From Zetaproteobacteria bacterium (lineage in GTDB: Bacteria > Pseudomonadota > Zetaproteobacteria > Mariprofundales > Mariprofundaceae): a DNA stretch of 5,278 bases. Location: positions 1 through 5,278 of the forward strand of contig JAJRVG010000031.1 of NCBI GenBank assembly GCA_021545595.1. Reading direction: 5' to 3'. How positions within the stretch are numbered: position 1 is the first letter of the stretch; the number at the start of each line of letters is the position of its first letter. A program made the translations under genes and the position numbers. Below are positions 1 to 5,278 of this stretch, in pieces. The notes under the pieces are model-generated. The model was not told the origin of the DNA and did not search any database. It worked only from the letters and a program-made list of their open reading frames with translations.

Positions 1-1515
1 AAACCACCAGCACCAGTCTGAACCTTCACAGATCCGAAGCTGTTCACTGGCTGCTTCCTGCTGCTCGGATGCAAGTTTATCAAAGACTTTGTCGTAGGCA
101 TGCTTGGCTTCAATAAGCAGCTCCCACGCACGGGTTTTGGCTCTGTCACCAATCCATGTCGACAGATTGCCATATACCCAGGAGCCCGGTGTCAGTTTTT
201 TCAGTTTCTCTGTTGCCGGAGCTGTTTCCAGATAATCACTGAAGGTGGTTAGCTCATAATCTTCATGCTCTGCAATCGACTGATACAGGCTGGTCAGAAA
301 CGGCATACCGTTTTCGTGGTAATGCTCCCACGCATTTTCACCATCCATAATAATTGAAACAACGGGTGCTTTCATGCCCTGGGTTCGATGGCGGATACCA
401 GCCAGTTCCTGCATAAAGTTGCTAACGGCATCGGTAGTGTCCCAGCGTGAATATTCAAAGCCGAGCAGGTCGGAGAGGTGATCATCACGGAAAAAACAGG
501 TAATCTGCTCTTCTCCTTCACCCACTAGCCACGGGTGATAAACATCTTCCGGTTGACCCTCCCGTACATTGTAGCCAAGTGAGTGATGCAGTACGCCTTC
601 CCCGGTAGCACACCACCTGAAACCGGCTTCACCAAGCAGTGCGAGCGTAGCTTCAGAGACTGCTCCTTCAGCAGGCCAGCAACCCGATGCAGGCTGTTCA
701 AACAGACTTTCATGGGAGGTTTTAGCCAGCCTGATATGATTAATAGCCCGTTCCCTGCCACCAGGGTAGGGCTCTTCAGGGATCAGAGCGTCAGGGACGG
801 TCTCAAGGGCAGTGTTGAAATCGAGCATCAGTGGAATAATGGGATGTGCGTAGGGGGTGGTTGAAATCTCAATTTTCCCCATTGCCTGTAGCTTACGATG
901 CTTTTCAGGTATTTCACTCAACAGTGATGCGATTAGGGTCAGCAGTTCACGGCGATCCTGATACCCGAAATTGCGCCCTTTTTCGATGAGTCTGCGTGCA
1001 ACAAAATTGGTTTTACGAACCGTCTCTCCCAGCCACGCCAGATGATACCAGGTGACCAGGTCGGTATAGAAGTGCCTGCCAAGGTATCTGGTGGCATCAT
1101 GTGCTTTTGCATGCTCTGCCAGGTTCCAGAGACGACTATAGGCAGGATAGCGATGCAGATTTCTCTCATGATTCAGGCGAAAGCAGGTGTTTAGTAGATA
1201 TTCACACTCTTCATCCGAATAGTCACCGGTTTCATGAGCCAGTGTGGCAAGCAGAGGGTCGGGAAGTTCATCCTGATCACGGTTCAGCCAGTTGCGCAAC
1301 TGCGTTGCATAATCTTCGATTTGTGAAGTCAAAGCGGGAACATAATTTATAACAGCGCGTGCACCGGGAAGCTGTTCAAGAATAACTGCCATGTCGGTAT
1401 AGTCCTTCATGGCGTGGAGATAGACCCATGGCAGGTGATAACGGCCGCTTTCAGCCTCTCGATAGAATGGCTGATGCATATGCCAGTAGAATATGACGGA
1501 TAGTGGTTTGCTCAT
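1..1515 (-). CDS. Glycoside hydrolase family 57 protein (alpha-amylase/glucanotransferase-like), 3' end cut by window edge
   Basis: The reading frame is open for 505 codons from ATG at 1515 to the window edge, so the C-terminus is missing. It carries the GH57 signatures in order: WHMHQP (residues 11-16, region 1); GKIEISTTPYAHP (213-225, region 2); GCWPAEGAVSE (278-288), with Glu283 as the probable nucleophile; IIMDGENAWE (388-397), with Asp391 as the probable acid/base; and SWVYGNLSTWIGD (445-457, region 5). Near the cut end is GSDWCWWF, a variant of the GSDW-aromatic motif common in this subgroup. There is no signal peptide, so it is likely cytoplasmic. GH57 enzymes cleave or transfer alpha-glucans (amylase, amylopullulanase, 4-alpha-glucanotransferase, branching enzyme). 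The family is clear but the exact activity is not. An AGGA ribosome site (1520-1523) lies 4 nt before the ATG. It starts 25 bp after glgC ends and is probably cotranscribed, which points to glycogen or maltodextrin as substrate. Related proteins usually continue for some tens of residues more. Confidence 0.93.
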   Translation of the reverse strand, partial: MSKPLSVIFYWHMHQPFYREAESGRYHLPWVYLHAMKDYTDMAVILEQLPGARAVINYVPALTSQIEDYATQLRNWLNRDQDELPDPLLATLAHETGDYSDEECEYLLNTCFRLNHERNLHRYPAYSRLWNLAEHAKAHDATRYLGRHFYTDLVTWYHLAWLGETVRKTNFVARRLIEKGRNFGYQDRRELLTLIASLLSEIPEKHRKLQAMGKIEISTTPYAHPIIPLMLDFNTALETVPDALIPEEPYPGGRERAINHIRLAKTSHESLFEQPASGCWPAEGAVSEATLALLGEAGFRWCATGEGVLHHSLGYNVREGQPEDVYHPWLVGEGEEQITCFFRDDHLSDLLGFEYSRWDTTDAVSNFMQELAGIRHRTQGMKAPVVSIIMDGENAWEHYHENGMPFLTSLYQSIAEHEDYELTTFSDYLETAPATEKLKKLTPGSWVYGNLSTWIGDRAKTRAWELLIEAKHAYDKVFDKLASEQQEAASEQLRICEGSDWCWWF

Positions 1516-1540
1516 GATTTCCTGACCTGGCGTACAGGAT

Positions 1541-2806
1541 TTAGAGAGTATGGAGTTTTTGTCCAAGCATTTCAGGTGTTACCAGTGTAATACCATTTTC
1601 ACTGACGTAGAAACGCCTGGCATCATCCTCTCTCTCTTCACCGATCACGGTTCCTTCGGGAATGATGGTTCCTTTATCAATAACACATCTGTTAAGACGG
1701 CAATTTCGCTCAATGGTAACATCAGGCAAAATCACACAGTCTTTTACCTTCGTATACGAATGAACACGTACGTTTGAGAAGAGCACAGAGTTGCGAATGG
1801 ATGAACCGGTAATCAGGCAGCCACCGGAGATGAGAGAATCAACGGCCATCCCGCGGCGATCATCATCATCAAAGACAAACTTGGCCGGAGCCAACTGCTC
1901 CTGCTGTGTCCAGATCGGCCACTCTGAATCATACATGTTCAGCTCAGGATCGAGCGTGGCCAGATTGATATTGGCTTCCCAGTACGCATCAATTGTACCG
2001 ACATCGCGCCAGTAACCGGGTGCTCCGGTATTGGCATTCATGAATCGGAATGCAAAAACATTGGCATGCTTAATGGCATGCGGAATCAGGTCGTGTCCAA
2101 AATCATGCGTGGAGTTTTCATCCTTTGCATCCTCGAGCAGGCGCCCGCGCAGGTATTCAGTAGTAAATACGTAGATACCCATAGAGGCGAGTGCCTTGGA
2201 TGGATCATCCTGCATAGGCTTGGGATCAGCAGGTTTTTCAGCGAATTCAACAATTCTCCCCTCATCATCGATCGCCATAACACCAAATTCACTGGCCTCT
2301 TTCAACGATACAGGAATACAGCCAACCGTAATGTCTGCACCCTTGGCTACGTGGGCAGCAATCATCTTGCCATAATCCATTTTGTAGATATGGTCACCGG
2401 CCAGAATGATAATATATTCCGGATCATAGTGGCGGATAATATCGAGGTTCTGATAGACGGCATCAGCCGTACCTTCATACCAGACTTCACCCATACGCTG
2501 CTGGGCGGGAAGGACTTCGAGAAACTCACCAAACTGACCGGAAAGGAAGCTCCAGCCACGCTGCAGATGACGCTGCAGTGAGTGTGATTTGTATTGGGTC
2601 ATAACCGAAATACGGCGAATGCCGGAGTTGATACAGTTGGAGAGTGGAAAATCGATAATTCTGAACTTTCCACCAAATGGAACACCCGGCTTTGCACGCC
2701 AGTCAGTTAGTGCCTTAAGCCTTGAACCTTTGCCACCAGCCAGAACAATTGCAACAGTATTGGCTGTCAGGTGGCTGATATTACGTTCCATATGTCGATT
2801 TGGCAT
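1541..2806 (-). CDS. glgC: Glucose-1-phosphate adenylyltransferase (ADP-glucose pyrophosphorylase)
   Basis: This enzyme makes ADP-glucose and pyrophosphate from ATP and glucose-1-phosphate, the committed and normally allosteric step of bacterial glycogen synthesis. It is cytoplasmic and a homotetramer in the family. The 421 residues are complete and close to the usual 420-430. The nucleotidyltransferase domain shows VLAGGKGSRL (21-30), RAKPGVPFGGKFRIIDFPLSN (37-57), GTADAVYQN (112-120), ILAGDHIYKMDY (134-145, Asp138 equivalent to E. coli catalytic Asp142), FAEKP (188-192, Lys191 in the glucose-1-phosphate site) and GYWRDVGTIDAYW (264-276). From about residue 325 the C-terminal left-handed beta-helix follows (SGGCLITGS, CVIDKGTIIPEGTVIG), ending in the conserved DARRFY segment. 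The start at 2806 is chosen over Met6 (2791) because a strong GGGAGGGG site lies just upstream. Trp36 and His126 sit where E. coli has Lys39 (fructose-1,6-bisphosphate) and Arg130 (AMP), so regulation may differ. Confidence 0.98.
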   Translation of the reverse strand: MPNRHMERNISHLTANTVAIVLAGGKGSRLKALTDWRAKPGVPFGGKFRIIDFPLSNCINSGIRRISVMTQYKSHSLQRHLQRGWSFLSGQFGEFLEVLPAQQRMGEVWYEGTADAVYQNLDIIRHYDPEYIIILAGDHIYKMDYGKMIAAHVAKGADITVGCIPVSLKEASEFGVMAIDDEGRIVEFAEKPADPKPMQDDPSKALASMGIYVFTTEYLRGRLLEDAKDENSTHDFGHDLIPHAIKHANVFAFRFMNANTGAPGYWRDVGTIDAYWEANINLATLDPELNMYDSEWPIWTQQEQLAPAKFVFDDDDRRGMAVDSLISGGCLITGSSIRNSVLFSNVRVHSYTKVKDCVILPDVTIERNCRLNRCVIDKGTIIPEGTVIGEEREDDARRFYVSENGITLVTPEMLGQKLHTL

Positions 2807-2809
2807 GAA

Positions 2810-2817
2810 CCCCTCCC
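2810..2817 (-). promoter_or_regulatory. Strong Shine-Dalgarno site of glgC
   Basis: On the minus strand this reads GGGAGGGG, with GGAGG (2812-2816) placed 5 nt before the ATG at 2806. It fixes the start at the first Met rather than Met6. It is stronger than the AGGA site of the downstream GH57 gene, which would favour more GlgC than GH57 protein from a shared transcript (inference). Confidence 0.75.
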
Positions 2818-2914
2818 GGCAAGATCATTTGATGGTGGCAGGATAACAGCTTTATCTGGCCTAGGCTACGAAAGAGCAGTAATTAAGAGGGCTGCGCAGG
2901 GGATCATTTTACGG

Positions 2915-2920
2915 TATAAT
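2915..2920 (+). promoter_or_regulatory. Probable -10 box of the pgm-glgB promoter
   Basis: TATAAT matches the sigma-70 -10 consensus exactly and lies 36 bp before the pgm ATG. Transcription would start near 2927, giving a leader of about 30 nt that holds the GGAGGG ribosome site (2948-2953). The segment expected to hold the -35 box (about 2892-2897, CTGCGC) does not resemble TTGACA and no extended TG motif precedes the box, so activator dependence is possible. Confidence 0.5.
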
Positions 2921-2956
2921 ATCGACGTTAAGGTTTAAGTTTGATCTGGAGGGATA

Positions 2957-4588
2957 ATGGCTGTTATCATAAAATCGACCACACCGTTTGAAGGGCAGCG
3001 GCCGGGCACATCAGGTCTGCGAAAAAAAGTTAAGGTTTTTCAGCAACCCGGCTATCTGGAAAATTTTGTACAGTCCGTATATGATGTAATTGGTGACTTT
3101 TCAGGCTCGACACTGGTTGTCGGTGGTGATGGAAGATACTACAACAAAGAAGCCATTCAGATTATATTGAAAATGGCGGCGGCCAACGGCTTTGGCCGGG
3201 TTCTTGTCGGGCGTGACGGCATTCTTTCCACACCTGCGGCGTCATGTGTGATCCGTAAATATGAGGCTTATGGCGGGCTGATTCTCTCTGCCAGCCATAA
3301 TCCCGCAGGCCCGGATGAAGATTTCGGCATTAAATATAATATCGGCAGTGGCGGCCCGGCCCCGGAAGGGGTGACCGAGGCGATATTTGCACGGACTGAA
3401 AATATCAGTGAATACAAAATTCTTGAAGTTGATGACATCGCTCTGGAGAAGATTGGAGTAACACAGATTGGAGAGATGCAGGTTGAGGTAATCGACCCTG
3501 TTACCGATTATGCAGAGCTTATGCAGTCGATCTTTGATTTTGATGCGATTCGTGAACTGTTGTCGGGCGATTTCCGTATGGCATTTGATGCCATGCACGC
3601 TGTCACCGGGCCTTATGCCAGGGTGATTCTTGAGGAGATGCTCGGAGCACCTGATGGAACCGTTATCAATGGCATTGCCATGGATGACTTTGGCGGCGGT
3701 CACCCAGATCCGAATTTGACCTACGCCGAAGAGCTGGTTGATATGATGTATGGTGAACATGCACCTGATTTTGGCGCAGCATCAGATGGGGATGGTGATC
3801 GGAATATGATTCTGGGCAGCCATTTTTTTGTCACACCAAGTGATTCTCTGGCAATCCTTGCAGCCAACGCCCGGCTCATTCCGGGGTATACTGACGGTAT
3901 CGCCGGTGTGGCCCGTTCCATGCCTACCAGTGCAGCCGTTGACAGAGTGGCTGAGCGCCTGGGTATCGACTGCTATGAGACGCCGACAGGGTGGAAGTTT
4001 TTTGGCAATCTGATGGATGCCGACAAAGTAACACTCTGCGGTGAGGAGTCATTTGGAACCGGATCGAGCCATGTGCGTGAAAAGGATGGCCCGTGGGCTG
4101 TACTGTTCTGGCTCAATATTCTTGCTGTGCGCAGGGTTTCAGTTGAAGAGATTGTGAAAGAGCACTGGATGCTTTATGGCCGCAACTACTATTCCAGGCA
4201 TGACTACGAAGGAGTCGATGCAGTAGCAGCTGAAGAGATGATGGCGTATCTTCGTTCACGTTTTGAGAAGCTTCCGGGTAATAATTTTGGAGAGCGGATT
4301 GTTAAGGCATGTGATGACTTTTCCTATACCGACCCCGTTGATCAAAGTGTCAGCAGCGGACAGGGTATCCGTGTACTGTTTGAAGATGGATCACGAATTG
4401 TATTCCGCCTCTCAGGAACCGGTACTGAGGGTGCGACTGTGCGTATCTATATTGAATCGTTTGAGCACGATCCGGAGAGGCACGGCATGGATGCTCAGGA
4501 GGCTCTGAGTGACCTGATTGAGGCTGCAGCCATAATCTCCCGCCTGCAGGAGTTCACCGGACGCAGTGAACCGACCGTTATTACCTGA
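2957..4588 (+). CDS. pgm: Alpha-D-glucose phosphate-specific phosphoglucomutase (eukaryote-like PGM type)
   Basis: This enzyme interconverts glucose-1-phosphate and glucose-6-phosphate in the cytoplasm, linking glycogen synthesis and breakdown to central metabolism. The 543 residues are complete for the alpha-D-phosphohexomutase superfamily. Visible sites are: PGTSGLRKKVKVF (16-28); the active-site loop LSASHNPAGP (110-119) with phospho-acceptor Ser113; the metal loop DGDGDR (277-282; Asp277, 279, 281 bind Mg2+); TPTGWKFFGNLMD (342-354); the sugar-binding CGEESFGTGS (361-370); and the phosphate-binding RLSGTGTEGATVR (484-496). Motifs such as HPDPNLTYA, GWKFFGNLMD and the terminal TVIT match animal PGM1 closely, and phosphomannomutase-type enzymes lack this overall layout, so glucose specificity is well supported. 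GGAGGG (2948-2953) directly before the ATG sets the start. It is divergent from glgC and 49 bp before glgB, probably the first gene of their operon. All catalytic residues are present. Confidence 0.98.
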   Translation: MAVIIKSTTPFEGQRPGTSGLRKKVKVFQQPGYLENFVQSVYDVIGDFSGSTLVVGGDGRYYNKEAIQIILKMAAANGFGRVLVGRDGILSTPAASCVIRKYEAYGGLILSASHNPAGPDEDFGIKYNIGSGGPAPEGVTEAIFARTENISEYKILEVDDIALEKIGVTQIGEMQVEVIDPVTDYAELMQSIFDFDAIRELLSGDFRMAFDAMHAVTGPYARVILEEMLGAPDGTVINGIAMDDFGGGHPDPNLTYAEELVDMMYGEHAPDFGAASDGDGDRNMILGSHFFVTPSDSLAILAANARLIPGYTDGIAGVARSMPTSAAVDRVAERLGIDCYETPTGWKFFGNLMDADKVTLCGEESFGTGSSHVREKDGPWAVLFWLNILAVRRVSVEEIVKEHWMLYGRNYYSRHDYEGVDAVAAEEMMAYLRSRFEKLPGNNFGERIVKACDDFSYTDPVDQSVSSGQGIRVLFEDGSRIVFRLSGTGTEGATVRIYIESFEHDPERHGMDAQEALSDLIEAAAIISRLQEFTGRSEPTVIT

Positions 4589-4637
4589 TAAACAGCTTTT
4601 ATTTAAAGATTTAACCGTTTAATAAACAAGGATTAAT

Positions 4638-5278
4638 ATGATCAACTTAACATCAAATGCATATGAAGTGATCGAGGCAAGGGGGTATGACCCTTTCGCC
4701 TATCTCGGGAGGCATGAGGCGTCAAAGAGTGGTGTTGTCGTTCGTGCGTTTAAGCCTCGTGCAGAGAAGATGTGGATTATTGAAGCGGGTAAGCGGGCAA
4801 AGGCCATGCCCCGTATTGAGGGAACCGACCTGTTTGAGGTGAAACTTCCAAAGGGTTCATTTGAATCTACATACCGGTTCCGGATTGAGAATAGAGAGGG
4901 GCACAGATGGGATGAAGAAGATCCATACAGGTTTTCTGCCATGCTGGGCGAACTTGACCTGCATCTGATTGCAGAGGGGAACCACTTCGAAAAATATAAA
5001 ATTCTTGGTGCTCATGTCCGTGAAGTTGACGGTCTGTGGGGGGTCGGTTTTGCCGTATGGGCACCCAATGCATCGAGAGTTAGTGTGGTTGGCAACTTCA
5101 ATCACTGGGATGGCCGGGAGCACCAGATGCGTATCCGGGGCTCTTCAGGAGTCTGGGAGATATTCATTCCCGCGCTGTGTGAAGGAGAGGTTTACAAGTT
5201 TGAGATACGTGCTGCAAACGGCGATGTTTTTGAAAAGGTGGATCCCTATGCGCAGCAGATGGAACTGCGCCCGAAAAC
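4638..5278 (+). CDS. glgB: 1,4-alpha-glucan branching enzyme, N-terminal part, cut by window edge
   Basis: This enzyme moves alpha-1,4 glucan segments to form alpha-1,6 branch points in glycogen (a GH13 family enzyme in the cytoplasm). Only the first 213 codons of an expected ~700-730 lie in the window, so the catalytic barrel is not seen. Residues 1-100 form the extra N1 beta-domain, with DPFAYLGRH (18-26) and DPYRFSAMLGELDLHL (95-110). Next comes KILGAH (121-126), the characteristic linker. The N2/CBM48 domain starts near 134 with GVGFAVWAPNASRVSVVGNF (135-154) and NHWDGREHQM (155-164), then GVWEIFIPAL (171-180) and YKFEI (186-190). This layout is typical of GlgB and not of the debranching enzyme GlgX, which lacks the N1 domain. 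AAGGA (4628-4632) lies 5 nt before the ATG. The 49-bp AT-rich spacer after pgm shows no terminator, so cotranscription is likely. Confidence 0.95.
   Translation, partial: MINLTSNAYEVIEARGYDPFAYLGRHEASKSGVVVRAFKPRAEKMWIIEAGKRAKAMPRIEGTDLFEVKLPKGSFESTYRFRIENREGHRWDEEDPYRFSAMLGELDLHLIAEGNHFEKYKILGAHVREVDGLWGVGFAVWAPNASRVSVVGNFNHWDGREHQMRIRGSSGVWEIFIPALCEGEVYKFEIRAANGDVFEKVDPYAQQMELRPK

Larger units (their letters stand above)
2807..2956. promoter_or_regulatory. Divergent glgC/pgm intergenic control region
   Basis: These 150 bp separate the start codons of two divergent operons and must hold the promoters or leaders of both. Visible elements are: a perfect TATAAT facing pgm (2915-2920); GATAA-CAGCT-TTATC, an inverted repeat (2842-2856); the 8-bp palindrome GCCTAGGC (2859-2866); and GATCATTT present twice in direct orientation (2823-2830 and 2902-2909). 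On the minus strand I see no convincing -35/-10 pair for glgC. No riboswitch fold or terminator is evident. A role of the repeats in regulation is inference. Confidence 0.6.

Noticed and set aside
525..1352. Several short open frames of 76-93 codons on both strands
   Set aside because: All fall inside the continuous GH57 reading frame, which has its catalytic motifs in this stretch, and none resembles a known protein.
1516..1540. Possible terminator or promoter between glgC and the GH57 gene
   Set aside because: The 25-bp gap contains only the AGGA ribosome site. There is no stem-loop with a T-run and no room for a full promoter.
2066..2581. 171-codon open frame on the plus strand opposite glgC
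   Set aside because: It lies wholly inside glgC, has no recognisable domain, and the glgC strand has every conserved family motif across this stretch. It is an antisense shadow.
2859..2866. GCCTAGGC as a terminator stem
   Set aside because: It is a loopless 8-bp palindrome without a T-run and lies upstream of both genes, so a terminator role makes little sense. It is kept only as a weak operator candidate.
3242..3760. 172-codon open frame on the minus strand opposite pgm
   Set aside because: It overlaps the active-site and central part of an intact pgm, shows no family features, and is explained by codon composition of the pgm strand.
4700..5123. Overlapping minus-strand open frames of 68-88 codons
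   Set aside because: They are antisense to the well-conserved N-terminal domains of glgB and have no convincing features of their own.

Overview
The window is a bacterial glycogen (alpha-1,4-glucan) metabolism locus. It carries four protein genes in two divergent arms around a 150-bp intergenic region. I found no RNA genes, mobile elements, CRISPR arrays or phage-like sequence. The two outer genes are cut by the window edges and are otherwise intact in the part shown.

Left arm (minus strand): glgC (ADP-glucose pyrophosphorylase, 2806 to 1541) is followed after 25 bp by a glycoside hydrolase family 57 (GH57) gene. That gene starts at 1515 and runs off the left edge after 505 codons. The short gap without a terminator suggests one transcript.
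Centre (2807-2956): the divergent promoter region, with a perfect TATAAT box pointing at pgm and short repeats that could be operators.
Right arm (plus strand): pgm (a phosphoglucomutase of the eukaryote-like 543-residue type, 2957-4588), then a 49-bp AT-rich spacer, then the first 213 codons of glgB (branching enzyme), which runs off the right edge.

The genes form a coherent pathway. Pgm interconverts glucose-6-phosphate and glucose-1-phosphate, and GlgC turns glucose-1-phosphate plus ATP into ADP-glucose. A glycogen synthase (not in the window) would polymerise it, and GlgB adds alpha-1,6 branches. The GH57 enzyme is the likely hydrolase or transferase acting on the glucan.

The organism is probably a Gram-negative proteobacterium of moderate GC content. 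The GlgC sequence is close to the proteobacterial type, Shine-Dalgarno sites are clear, and genes are tightly packed. A gamma- or zetaproteobacterium-like source is a guess from gene content and protein style only.

This is mostly ordinary core metabolism and I did not find a new biological system. The points most worth checking are the changes in GlgC at two positions used for allosteric control in E. coli, the GH57 enzyme linked to glgC, and the shared divergent control region.
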